NCBI RefSeq assembly: GCF_002272075.1
Contig: NZ_NPBJ01000016.1
Location: forward strand, 62,001 to 126,000
DNA length: 64,000 bases
From: Terribacillus saccharophilus
Lineage (GTDB): Bacteria; Bacillota; Bacilli; Bacillales; Amphibacillaceae
Direction: 5' to 3'
Part shown: positions 33,331 to 42,300 of the stretch, piece after piece
How the letters are laid out: the number at the start of each line of letters is the position of its first letter
Position numbering within the stretch: position 1 is the stretch's first letter
Translations under genes and position numbers: made by a program
Notes under the pieces: model-generated
Database searches by the model: none
What the model saw: only the letters and a program-made list of their open reading frames with translations
What the model was told of the DNA's origin: nothing

Positions 33331-33412
33331 TATTGGTAACACTCCTTTTCACTGGATAACATTAGCATAGCAGAACAGCAGGCAAACCTAGCGTAAATTT
33401 TAGATAAAAAAA

Positions 33413-33445
33413 AGCCAGCTGATTGAGTTTCCCCACCAGCTGACT
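33413..33445 (-). terminator. Intrinsic terminator of the small membrane protein gene
   Basis: AGCCAGCTG and CAGCTGACT form a 9 bp stem with one mismatch and a 15 nt loop. Eight T residues follow on the minus strand. Confidence 0.75.
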
Positions 33446-33448
33446 TCT

Positions 33449-33640
33449 TTATCTTCTTTTCATTCCTCTTTTGCGAGCTTTTATGATCCGCCAATATCCG
33501 ATTTGGAAAAGTACTATCCCTATAACAATAATTACTATACCACTAATAATCGCAACCATATCGTCAACTCGCCAGAACAATATCAATAGAATACCGATGA
33601 TTTCCACCAATACCCCAGCTATAAGCAGCCATTTGTTCAT
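33449..33640 (-). CDS. Small two-helix membrane protein
   Basis: A 63-residue hydrophobic protein. Two transmembrane helices (about 4-23 and 28-49) are joined by WRVDDM and followed by a strongly basic tail (KARKRGMKRR) that should face the cytoplasm. No family recognised. GGAGAGGGAAG precedes the ATG. It is the last gene after three GNAT acetyltransferase genes, 16 nt behind the nearest, and is followed by a terminator, so it may be part of that operon. Confidence 0.65.
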   Translation of the reverse strand: MNKWLLIAGVLVEIIGILLILFWRVDDMVAIISGIVIIVIGIVLFQIGYWRIIKARKRGMKRR

Positions 33641-33656
33641 CTATCTTCCCTCTCCT

Positions 33657-34181
33657 TCAAATGAGGTCCCGAGGGTTAATGATAGCAAGAGTTTGATGAT
33701 CCTGCCACTTTCCATTGATTTTGACGTTCTGTTTTGCGATACCTTCCTTATGGAAGCCTGCCTTTAGCAGCACCTTGATAGAGCCGATATTATGCGGCAT
33801 GACACCTGCCTCTAACCGATGAAATTCCAATTCATCAAAAGCAATAGCCACTACCTGACGGACTGCCTCTGTCATATACCCTTTTCCGTTTTGATCCTTA
33901 TCAAGAAAATAGCCGATCCAGCAGCTCTGAAGATTCCAGCGCACTACCTCTGACAGCATGACAATACCGATTATATTTTCATCCATAAGAATGACAAAAT
34001 AATAACCAGTATCATCAGCAGCAGAAGCAATTGCCCGATCAATACGCTCCTTTTGACCATCCAGTGTATAAAAGTGCTCTTCACGCTTCCCCGTATAAAG
34101 CTGGAAGAATTCCTTATTTCGCAGCTCCAGAGATAAGAGATCTGCTGCATCCTGTTCTTTGACTAATCTTACTGCAATCAT
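33657..34181 (-). CDS. GNAT acetyltransferase (RimJ/RimL-like)
   Basis: A 174-residue acetyl-CoA-dependent N-acetyltransferase of the Acetyltransf_3 type. VRLVKEQDAADLL opens the fold. GYFLDKDQNGKGYMTEAV (about 89-106) is motif A with the pyrophosphate loop Q-x-G-K-G-Y. HRLEAGVMPHNIGSIKVLLKAGFHKEG (about 118-144) is motif B. This type often acetylates N-terminal amino groups or antibiotics. Start at 34181 overlaps the stop of the gene before by four bases (ATGA). Third of three tandem GNAT genes. Substrate unknown. Confidence 0.87.
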   Translation of the reverse strand: MIAVRLVKEQDAADLLSLELRNKEFFQLYTGKREEHFYTLDGQKERIDRAIASAADDTGYYFVILMDENIIGIVMLSEVVRWNLQSCWIGYFLDKDQNGKGYMTEAVRQVVAIAFDELEFHRLEAGVMPHNIGSIKVLLKAGFHKEGIAKQNVKINGKWQDHQTLAIINPRDLI

Positions 34182-34669
34182 TTCTGCTTCTCCCTTCCTG
34201 ACACCGCATCCCAGTCTTCCCCCGCTTCGCGGAATCCTAATGTCCGATAAAGTGATCTGGCGCGATAATTCTGCTTGGTTACAACTAGATAAAGAGCTTC
34301 ATAGCCTAGCCGAACTAAGGCCTGCTCACTAGACTGTATCAAACTAGTGGCAACGCCCTTTCCCTGCCATTCCGGAGCAGTGACCACATAAGCAAGCAAA
34401 GGAACAGAACGGAAGAGCGTTACCATCGTAACACCGTTTATCCCCTCAGAAGTTTGTGAGAAATAAGAACAGGAAGGCAGGAATAGACCGTACTTCCCAT
34501 CCAACACATCCTGTATTTCACCTAAATAGGCATTCTTGCTATCGTATTCTTCATCTATCGTATCCCTAAACCTCTTGTAAAATAAAGCAGCTAACGCTGT
34601 TTTGCCCCGCTCATCAAATGGATGGAGATCCGTCTGCATCCATTCGGCAGACATAATGTCTTTACGCAT
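34178..34669 (-). CDS. GNAT acetyltransferase
   Basis: A 163-residue GNAT-fold protein. VVTAPEWQGKGVATSLIQSSEQ (about 100-121) is the acetyl-CoA loop, with Q-x-x-G-x-A replaced by QGKGVA. LYLVVTKQNYRARSLYRTLGFREAG (about 128-152) is the C-terminal signature. The N-terminal part (ERGKTALAALFYKRFRDTI) differs from its neighbours, so the three genes are not simple duplicates. ATG 34669 was selected with GGGTGATT upstream. The frame reading further to 34729 overlaps the previous gene. It lies 19 nt behind the first GNAT gene. Substrate unknown. Confidence 0.85.
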   Translation of the reverse strand: MRKDIMSAEWMQTDLHPFDERGKTALAALFYKRFRDTIDEEYDSKNAYLGEIQDVLDGKYGLFLPSCSYFSQTSEGINGVTMVTLFRSVPLLAYVVTAPEWQGKGVATSLIQSSEQALVRLGYEALYLVVTKQNYRARSLYRTLGFREAGEDWDAVSGREKQK

Positions 34670-34688
34670 AATCACCCGTCGCAAAACT

Positions 34689-35159
34689 TTATATCCGCTT
34701 TTCGTAATAAACCAATGTAGCCCGCTCATTCAACGTTTGTATCTTGCCAGTCAGTTTATATCCTATTTTTTCATACAAATGACAGTTGCCCTTTTCTTCC
34801 CGCAAGGTGGCCAATCGCCAAATCCTAGCATCCGAAAACATGTTTTCTGCCAGCTTTAGAACCTGCTGAGCGATTCCCTTCCCCTGGTGAGAAGGATGAA
34901 TGAAGATTGGACTGATCCAATAAACATAAGGTTCTTTCGAAAAAAGGCAAATGGCGCCCGTAAGTTGTCCCTCTGTCAGTATCTTGTAAAATCCTCCGTC
35001 TGTTCTGTTAATGCGTTCAATTGTACGTGATAACGGCTCATTGGCAGGGTTTGAGTCCAAGTCCTGATACTTATCAAGTAGCGGCTGAAAAGCTGCGACC
35101 TGGTATTCATGAATCAGCTCCGCATCTGCCTCTGTTGCTTTATGTAATATGATATGCAT
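34689..35159 (-). CDS. GNAT acetyltransferase
   Basis: A 156-residue GNAT protein of the Acetyltransf_1 type. LHKATEADAELIHEYQVAAF opens. ISPIFIHPSHQGKGIAQQVLKLAENMF (about 81-107) is the acetyl-CoA binding motif, and REEKGNCHLYEKIGYKLTG (about 119-137) the closing motif. It is the first of three different GNAT genes in one minus-strand run. The SD before ATG 35159 is GGAGGTAAGAG. No regulator or substrate gene is nearby, so its role (amine, peptide or drug acetylation) is open. Confidence 0.85.
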   Translation of the reverse strand: MHIILHKATEADAELIHEYQVAAFQPLLDKYQDLDSNPANEPLSRTIERINRTDGGFYKILTEGQLTGAICLFSKEPYVYWISPIFIHPSHQGKGIAQQVLKLAENMFSDARIWRLATLREEKGNCHLYEKIGYKLTGKIQTLNERATLVYYEKRI

Positions 35160-35216
35160 TCTCTTACCTCCATCTGAGATAATGCGATCAACTAAGATTA
35201 GAGCTCTTTCAGGCTA

Positions 35217-35399
35217 TCAGTTCTCTGATTTTGATTGTTTCAAGATGGCTACAGTCTTAAATCCCATCAAGAAAGCCCATACACAGTATACAATCAAAAC
35301 TCCCCACTCCACCCATTTCATATGACTTAAATCTATACTTGTCATAAACACGATGAAGGTGAGCAATATAATGGCATCCGTATAGTCGAATGGTTTCAT
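35217..35399 (-). CDS. Small two-helix membrane protein
   Basis: A 60-residue hydrophobic protein with two transmembrane helices (about 8-24 and 30-50), separated by SHMKWVEW, and a polar tail LKQSKSEN. No conserved family is recognised. GGAGG lies 9 nt before ATG. It follows another 60-residue membrane protein by 19 nt, and the two probably form a pair. Confidence 0.65.
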   Translation of the reverse strand: MKPFDYTDAIILLTFIVFMTSIDLSHMKWVEWGVLIVYCVWAFLMGFKTVAILKQSKSEN

Positions 35400-35418
35400 C
35401 CCTTGTTACCTCCTCTTA

Positions 35419-35601
35419 CTAATACCCTTTCTTCCGCCCGAAGCGAAGTACGTATGCAGTTAGTGAAAGTACAATAGCCGCACAAATAAGCAGATCCGGT
35501 ATCAAGAGTACATATCCGTCGAGATTGGGACGGATCCCGATCAAATAGATGCAAGCAAACACCCAAAAGCCTATTTCCTTCAACACTTGGATCGTCCGCA
35601 A
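35419..35601 (-). CDS. Small two-helix membrane protein (TTG start)
   Basis: A 60-residue hydrophobic protein. Helices lie at about 8-23 and 31-51, and the C-terminus RFGRKKGY is basic. The start is TTG at 35601, supported by AGGAGG nine bases upstream. No ATG or GTG in frame fits better. First gene of a pair with the membrane protein at 35217. Function unknown. Confidence 0.6.
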   Translation of the reverse strand: MRTIQVLKEIGFWVFACIYLIGIRPNLDGYVLLIPDLLICAAIVLSLTAYVLRFGRKKGY

Positions 35602-35738
35602 CGTACAACTCCTCCTAAAATATTGTACCTACTATTACGAGATAATATGGAAATAGTTTCAATAATTACTCTATTCCGATAAGCTATTCCGCTTATCCAC
35701 CATATGAGATACTAGGAAAGCAAGAAAGGAGATATTCT

Positions 35739-37472
35739 ATGTACGCTTATTTCAATTTTGCTGATGCAAATGGACAAACACAGCATCGGCGTTTCACAGA
35801 GCAGCATACACTGCTGACCGCATACACAATAGATGAAGTCATTCCCTGCCTGGAGCAGGTGCAAGTATATACAGAAAAGGGATATTATGCTGCCGGCTAC
35901 CTTTCCTATGAAGCTGCTGGAGCATTCGATCCAAGCTATGTCACTGCTGCTGGATCAAAGCTGCCCCTTTTACAATTTGGTATTTACAAGACCTTTAGTA
36001 AAGAGCAGCCAGAATCAATTAGTGAAGCACCGATTAAGCTGAACTGGCAGCCAGCAATCTCAAAAACAACATATGACCAAGCTATCCAGACTATTAAAGA
36101 GGAAATTGCTGCTGGCAATACATATCAGACGAATTATACAATGCGTCTGCGCACAGCCTTTGCTGGTGATTCTGCTACTCTTTTCCGCCAAATGCAGCGA
36201 GCACAGCGTGCCGATTATACTGCCTATTTGGCGTGGGAAGATACTGCTATTTTATCCGCTTCTCCTGAATTATTTTTCCGCTGGGATGGAGAACGTATTA
36301 TTACAAAACCGATGAAAGGTACGATCAAGCGTGGACTTACATACACGCAGGACCTTGAACAGCTGGAAACCTTAGCTGCCTCTGTCAAAGACCGTGCGGA
36401 GAATGTCATGATTGTCGATTTGCTGCGCAATGATATCAGCAGGGTTGCCAAGCTTGGTACTGTGCATGTTCCAGCGTTATATACAATTGAAAAATACCCG
36501 ACAGTTTACCAGATGACTTCAACTATAGAAGCAGAAACAGTCCCAGGCACAACAATTATCGATATCATGCGGGCCCTCTTTCCATGCGGATCGATCACAG
36601 GAGCTCCTAAAGCGAGCACAATGAAAGTAATTACGGACCTCGAATCTGAACCGCGCGAGGTTTACTGCGGTGCCATCGGCTATATTGAACCAGGCGGCGA
36701 AGCTGTCTTCAATGTGCCAATCCGTACTGCAATTGTCGACAAGGCAGAAAAGCAGGCTACCTACAGTGTCGGCGGAGGTATCACTTGGGATTCCACTTCT
36801 AAGGGTGAGTATGAGGAAGCAATCGCCAAATCATCTGTACTGCAGGAGCAGCTTCCTGATTTCGAGCTGTTGGAAACGATTGCGTATTCAAGTGGTGTTT
36901 TCCTATTGGAGGATAGACATATACGCCGTCTGCTGCAGTCTGCAGATTATTTCAGCATCCCGATTAAAGAAGCGGCTGTCCGCAAGCTTCTGTATCAACA
37001 CCAAAACGAGCACCCTGGACAATCTCACCGGATACGTCTTTTAGCTAATCAGAGCGGACAGCTTGAGCTCTTTTATAGTGAAATGCCAGCATCGATTAAA
37101 AATAAACAGAAATTCACTTTGGCTGCCACACCAATTGACAATAGAAGCCGATATTATTATCACAAGACGACTTATCGCAAAGTATACGAAGATTATAAGA
37201 TAGAGAAGTCAGGTGTGTTTGATACGCTGCTTTGGAATGATGCTGGCGAGCTGACTGAATTCACGATTGGCAATCTTGTCATCGAGCAGGATGGCAAGCT
37301 GCTGACGCCTCCTGTTTCCAGCGGCCTGCTGCCTGGCACACTGCGACAAGAATTATTGGAAAAAGAGACGATTCAAGAAGCTGTATTGACGAAGGCTGAC
37401 CTCCAAACTGCTTCTCGCATCTGGCTGATCAACAGCGTTCGAGGCTGGGTAGAAATGGAGCCCGTCCATTAA
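35739..37472 (+). CDS. pabB: Fused aminodeoxychorismate synthase component I and aminodeoxychorismate lyase
   Basis: A 577-residue two-domain enzyme for 4-aminobenzoate, a folate precursor. Residues about 1-345 are the PabB chorismate-binding domain. KPMKGTIKRG (near 190) has the Lys that marks aminodeoxychorismate synthase rather than anthranilate synthase. KDRAENVMIVDLLRND, PCGSITGAPK and GAIGYIEPGGEAVFNVPIRT follow. Residues about 370-577 are a PabC-like class IV aminotransferase, with YHKTTYRK giving the PLP Lys and TPPVSSGLLPGTLRQ the cofactor phosphate site. The glutaminase PabA is not nearby, so it must come from elsewhere. SD AAAGGAG. The stop codon lies in the terminator loop. Confidence 0.93.
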   Translation: MYAYFNFADANGQTQHRRFTEQHTLLTAYTIDEVIPCLEQVQVYTEKGYYAAGYLSYEAAGAFDPSYVTAAGSKLPLLQFGIYKTFSKEQPESISEAPIKLNWQPAISKTTYDQAIQTIKEEIAAGNTYQTNYTMRLRTAFAGDSATLFRQMQRAQRADYTAYLAWEDTAILSASPELFFRWDGERIITKPMKGTIKRGLTYTQDLEQLETLAASVKDRAENVMIVDLLRNDISRVAKLGTVHVPALYTIEKYPTVYQMTSTIEAETVPGTTIIDIMRALFPCGSITGAPKASTMKVITDLESEPREVYCGAIGYIEPGGEAVFNVPIRTAIVDKAEKQATYSVGGGITWDSTSKGEYEEAIAKSSVLQEQLPDFELLETIAYSSGVFLLEDRHIRRLLQSADYFSIPIKEAAVRKLLYQHQNEHPGQSHRIRLLANQSGQLELFYSEMPASIKNKQKFTLAATPIDNRSRYYYHKTTYRKVYEDYKIEKSGVFDTLLWNDAGELTEFTIGNLVIEQDGKLLTPPVSSGLLPGTLRQELLEKETIQEAVLTKADLQTASRIWLINSVRGWVEMEPVH

Positions 37473-37487
37473 GGACGGGCTGTTTTT
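37459..37487 (+). terminator. Terminator overlapping both stop codons of pabB and a methyltransferase gene
   Basis: AGCCCGTCC and GGACGGGCT form a 9 bp perfect stem, followed by GTTTTT on the plus strand. The five-base loop ATTAA holds the pabB stop (37470-37472) and, on the other strand, the stop of the convergent methyltransferase gene (37469-37471). The minus side lacks a T-run. Confidence 0.85.
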
Positions 37488-38215
37488 CTCGCCTTCAAAA
37501 TAATGAATGATGGTCGGCGCAGCTCATGGTCTATCCGCGGCAGCTGAGCAATTGCCGCTTCACTTGGCATTGGCTCTGTTACTTCTTGGAGACTGAAACC
37601 ATTCCGTATAAGTCCGTTGCATAGCGCAGCGAACGACCGATGGTAGTAAACTACTCCATTTACATACCATTTAACTTCACGTCTGCCTTGCTCCTGGTAG
37701 TTATCCACCGCGAAATGAATCCGGTTCCCTTCTTCATCTGTAATCCATTTGTCGCCTTCTTTTCTGGCAGTTACAATTGGATGCTCGGTGGAGAACAAAA
37801 GGATACCGTCTTCTTTCAATGATGCATGGATAGACTGGATAACTGCATCGTAGTCTGCCACATAATGCATTACTAGTGAACTGACAGCAATGTCGTAACT
37901 CTCTTTTTTCAGCACTGCATCCTCTAATGCTGTTTGAACAAAATCAATTGCTGGATGACCATTTCTGAGTTTTGCTTCCTGCAGCATTTTGCTGGATGGA
38001 TCAATAGCAGTGACACGCTCAGCTCCATGTTCCGCACAATACCTGGCCAAGTCCCCCATGCCACAGCCAATATCCAAAACATGCTTGCCATTTAAGTCAG
38101 GCAGCATTCGTTTTATCTCAGGCTGTTCCAGAAGTTCATTGTAATTCACAGGATCTTCCCGCAGAGCCTTGTAATTCTCAAAAAATACTTCATTGTCATA
38201 AATATTCTGCTTCAT
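37469..38215 (-). CDS. Class I SAM-dependent methyltransferase
   Basis: A 248-residue methyltransferase of the UbiE/COQ5-like type. HVLDIGCGMGDLARYCAE (about 44-61) is the SAM-binding motif I, TAIDPSSKMLQEA the acidic loop, SLVMHYVADY (about 113-122) motif IV and LKEDGILLFSTEHP motif VI. The C-terminal part with WYVNGVVYYHRSFAALCNGLIRNGF would bind the substrate. No partner gene helps assign it. Single gene with SD AGGAGGCG, overlapping the end of pabB by four bases. Confidence 0.87.
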   Translation of the reverse strand: MKQNIYDNEVFFENYKALREDPVNYNELLEQPEIKRMLPDLNGKHVLDIGCGMGDLARYCAEHGAERVTAIDPSSKMLQEAKLRNGHPAIDFVQTALEDAVLKKESYDIAVSSLVMHYVADYDAVIQSIHASLKEDGILLFSTEHPIVTARKEGDKWITDEEGNRIHFAVDNYQEQGRREVKWYVNGVVYYHRSFAALCNGLIRNGFSLQEVTEPMPSEAAIAQLPRIDHELRRPSFIILKARKTARP

Positions 38216-38360
38216 AATAACGCCTCCTAATCTATAATCGAATACAATTTCATTTTGGCATCAATTAAAAATAATACTAGACTTATTTTTTAGAATTTTG
38301 TATCATTTAGATTGAGGCATATCTTCTTTAAGGTAATAAAAACATCACATAGTAACCTAA

Positions 38361-38783
38361 TTAATTTTTCTCTTTTAGTTTCTCCAGCTCTTTTTTCATC
38401 TGCTTTTTCATCTGTTTGAACAGCTTTTCCCGTTCTTTCTTCACTGCTTTTTTCACTGCACGTGAGACAAGCTTCTCCAGTTCCTCCGCAGTTACGTTCA
38501 TTATTTTCTCTGTTTCTGACTTCTTCTCCATAGACTTGTTATGCCCGGTCAGCTTCTGAATTACATCCGCAAAAGTCATTTTTTCTCCAAGTAATTTCTT
38601 TAACTCTTTAAATGTAGCGATATCCTGTTCTGTATATATCCGCTGTCCTTTTTCGTTCCGCTGAAACGGATAATGAGCACTTTCCAATGCAATCGCCCAT
38701 CTTCGAAGCGTCGAGGTTGTCACATCCAATGAAGCAGCCAAGTCCTTTGCCGTATACTGCATTTCTTGTTCAGACAAATCCAT
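38361..38783 (-). CDS. MerR-type HTH protein with basic coiled coil (DUF3967-like)
   Basis: A 140-residue protein. Residues about 10-75 form a MerR-like winged HTH (QYTAKDLAASLDVTTSTLRRWAIALE, then FQRNEKGQRIYTEQDIATFKELKKLL). A linker follows, and then a long, highly charged C-terminal helix (about 95-140, VSRAVKKAVKKEREKLFKQM). No effector domain is present. This layout resembles plasmid- and phage-borne MerR/DUF3967 proteins and the chromosome anchor RacA, so it may organise DNA rather than respond to a drug. Start ATG 38783 is provisional: GGGGG lies very close, and TTG 38777 or ATG 38762 are possible. It faces the same way as the Nudix gene upstream, 88 nt away. Confidence 0.7.
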   Translation of the reverse strand: MDLSEQEMQYTAKDLAASLDVTTSTLRRWAIALESAHYPFQRNEKGQRIYTEQDIATFKELKKLLGEKMTFADVIQKLTGHNKSMEKKSETEKIMNVTAEELEKLVSRAVKKAVKKEREKLFKQMKKQMKKELEKLKEKN

Positions 38784-38871
38784 TCCCCCTGCTATATGTA
38801 TAATTGGAAACACTTTCCTAAAGTATACTATAGGAAAGTTAGAATCCAAAGCACATATAAGCTGATCCGAT

Positions 38872-39315
38872 TTAATCTAGTAATCCGATATATTGCCGGA
38901 CTGCCCAGGCTTGGTGCTGATGAAATAATCTGCTCGCTGCTTCTTTAGGAGTCAGCCAAATCAATTCATGATCCTCTTCCATTGGTTCTATCTCTTTAAC
39001 TCCTAGTGTACAGCTGTAGAAACTCCCTATATTTTGTATATAGTGACTAGCATCTCTGGACTGGAAGTATTGTGTTCCTTGACATAGAAATGCTGGCTCG
39101 TTTATCGTGTAGCCAGTTTCCTCCACGACCTCTCTTTCCAGACATTCTAATTCATTCTCACCGTTCTCTATTCCACCTCCAGGCAACATAAATAATTGAT
39201 CGTTTCTTTTACGAATCACGCCTATTTTTCCGGATATGCCCCCGTGCAGAATCCCGTATACAGCCCGTCTCTCTACATAGTTTTTTCCTTGCTCTTTATT
39301 ACCGAACGCACGCAT
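38872..39315 (-). CDS. Nudix hydrolase
   Basis: A 147-residue pyrophosphohydrolase. The Nudix box GGGIENGENELECLEREVVEETGY (about 47-70) is complete, with the REVVEE core holding the Mg2+ ligands. Strand YGILHGGISGKIGVIRKRNDQLFMLPGG precedes it, and ELIWLTPKEAASRLFHQHQAWAVRQY follows. It removes nucleoside diphosphate-linked groups. Substrate unknown. The frame begins close to GGAGGATACAT. Single gene or first gene with the MerR-like gene downstream. Confidence 0.87.
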   Translation of the reverse strand: MRAFGNKEQGKNYVERRAVYGILHGGISGKIGVIRKRNDQLFMLPGGGIENGENELECLEREVVEETGYTINEPAFLCQGTQYFQSRDASHYIQNIGSFYSCTLGVKEIEPMEEDHELIWLTPKEAASRLFHQHQAWAVRQYIGLLD

Positions 39316-39354
39316 ATGTATCCTCCTTTGCTTTTGTAATCGAAAGTATACAGT

Positions 39355-39384
39355 AAAAAAGAAAAGCCCACAAAGGGGCTTTTC
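39355..39384 (-). terminator. Intrinsic terminator of the alpha-mannosidase operon
   Basis: GAAAAGCCC and GGGCTTTTC form a 9 bp perfect stem with a 6 nt loop, followed by TTTTTTACTG on the minus strand. It begins directly after the stop codon. Confidence 0.88.
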
Positions 39385-42300
39385 TCATGATTTGGATATA
39401 CGAATTGTCTTTATTTCATATGGAGTGAAGGATAATTCTATATTTCCTTCCTGAGGGCTTTGGTCTACTTTTCTTTCCCTCAAATCACATTCTTCCCAGA
39501 AGGTATAGTTGAACTCTGGCTGTATCGTCACCTGCTGTGTACCACCGGTATATTCATGCAAGCGGATGATGATGTCTTCATTATCTTCTGCTTTCTTAAT
39601 TGCATCCAGTTGCACATGCGGGTTATCTATAGAAAATAATTTTGCTCCGTCTTTGTCATTTACTCCGCTGTATACTTGGAACGGCTGATTCAGCTTCCAT
39701 GCCTCTTGTACAGTATTTGCCTCCACCCATCCTTTTTCATGTGGGTAAAGGGAATACGAAAATACGTGGTGACCTTGGTCTTGTTCGATATCCGGTGCAA
39801 TTGCGGATTTGATCAAAGACAGACGTATTGTATGATCTTTGATGTCATGTCCGTACTTGCAATCATTAAGCAGACTGACACCGTAATTTTGCTCCGAGAA
39901 ATCGACCCATTGATGCGCAACAGATTCGAACCTGGCTATATCCCACGAAGTATTCCAATGTGTCGGTCGTTTGACATTGCCGTATTGGATATCATAAGTT
40001 GCTTCTGTAGCCCGAATTTGGACAGGAAAGGCTACTTTTAATAATTGCTGACGCTCATGCCAATCTACTTCTGTTTTAAAATCAATAACTTTCCGGTTGC
40101 GATAGAAGATAATGTCTTGATGAATAGTCGAATTACCGTACTGCCAGCACGCTTCTATCACCAGCTGCAGTGGACCTGCTTCTTTCAGAGTAAAATCGAG
40201 CAGGTTTGTGACTTCCTTCTTTTTCTCCTGATAAAATAAATCGATATCCCAAGCATCGTAATCCAGTGGCTTATCCTCAAACACCTGAAACACATTTGCA
40301 TTCTCCGACTCAGCTATTACATGACGCTTTGCTTTCCTGTCATATAGAGACTGGAGTTGACCGTATTCATTAAACCTAGCTTCATAAAATGGAGTTACAA
40401 GCTCCCGGTTCTTCAACTGGAACCACGCATTATCCTGTTCTGAATCTTTTTTGTCGGTCTTTAAATGAACCTGCTTACTTCCTGTTCCCGGTACAGCCGG
40501 TACTTCGACCAGCCAGCCGCCTTTGTGTTTTTGAGCTGCCAAAGGGCTGCCGTTTTCATCCTCCCATACACCGTCATCCTCTGTCTCTATCTTGACAATA
40601 CCATTCAATTGCCACGATGAAGAATTCACAATGCTCCATGTATGCTTTTCATCTGTAATCAAATCGTCTGCTGCAACCTTCTGCAGCGCTTGCAGCTTTG
40701 CATACCCATCCTCGTATTCCTTTTCACTATCTTCATATACTTCCCGAATTGAAGATCCCGGAATAATATCGTGGAATTGATTACGTAATAATGTCCGCCA
40801 TACCTCTTCTAAAGTAGAAGATGGATACTTCAAAAAGTCATCTGCCTGAATTGCTTTCCATACATGCAGGAATTCTGTCTCACGCAGCTTCAGTTCCATC
40901 CTGCGGTTCATTTTCTTATTGTAGGCTTGACTCGTATACGTACCGCGGTGATATTCCAAGTAAAGTTCTCCATCCCACACTGGCATGAACTCTGATGTAT
41001 TCTGGGTCTGATCATGGAGTGATTCGAAATAACTTTTAACATCGCCTGTTTTGACGTTAGGCAGCCCTGGCATACGATCCAGTCTTCTCCGCATTTCAAG
41101 CATGGTCCTGTTCACGCCGCCTCCGCCATCTCCGTATCCATAGGAAAGAAGCAGTTCCTTTGTAAGTGCTTTGTTTTTATAGTTATCCCAAGTTCCTGTT
41201 ACTGTATCAGGCAGGATTTGACCGTTATACGTAGCGAACCATGTATTTTCCCTTGGTGATGGATCAGGTGTCGTGATAAATTGTGTCAGCACTTCACTTC
41301 CATCCAGCCCTCGCCATGTAAATGTGTCATTTGGCATCCGATTGAATTGGTTCCAGCTAATCTTGGACGTTAAGAATGTATTGATCCCTGCCTTGCTGAG
41401 AATCTGAGGCAATGCCCATGAATATCCGAACACATCTGGCAGCCAGAGGTAGTTCACATCTTTTCCGAATTCCTCCTGGATGAACTTGGCACCCTGTAAG
41501 ATCTGACGCACCAATGATTCACCAGAAGGTAAATTACAATCAGCCTCCAGCCACATCGCACCGTCCACTTCCCACTGACCACCATCAATTCTCTCCTTAA
41601 TCTGAGCGTACAGTTCCGGGAAGTCTTGTTTTACATAACTATAAAGCTGCGGCTGTGTTTGCAGAAACTTATAGTCAGGATATTTTTCCATCAGACGTAA
41701 AACAGTCGAGAAGGAGCGGCCTGCTTTTTCTCTCGTATGTTTCAAACGCCACAGCCAAGCTACATCAATATGAGTGTGACCGATACAACGAATTGTGATT
41801 GGAGAATCGCTGTCCAGATTATCCAATTCTCTTTGGAGATAGTCGTTTGCCTCATAAATAGAATGATAGAATATATCACTTCCTGGGGAGCTCCAATCAA
41901 TTAACCGGATAGTCTGGTCTAACAGCGATAATAACTGGACCCGCTCCGCGGCATTCTCGTCTAGTACACGTATTGTTTCAAGAATGGCAAAGGTCGTATA
42001 ATAAAAATCATCGGTTTGTTCATCGAAAAGGGCTACTTCAGCGCGCTTTATTTGATGCTCCTGGTCTACCCTTTTGCCACCTCCTTCTAATCCTGACCAG
42101 AGACGAAATGCCAAAAGAATAGAATCACCATACCACTCATCCTCAAAGAACAGTTCCTGGTGATTGGAGTCTACCGCCTGATACATTACATTGTTCACAT
42201 AGCATTGTGACTCAAAGCCTGAATTTCCTCCGCCGCCGGTCTTGCCAAAATCGAATACACCAACTACCTGTTTCCCTGCCCATTCCTCAGGAAGAACGAT

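Noticed and set aside
40908-41099. Overlapping frames opposite or inside the GH38 gene
   Set aside because: No start signals and no protein similarity. Codon pattern follows the GH38 gene.
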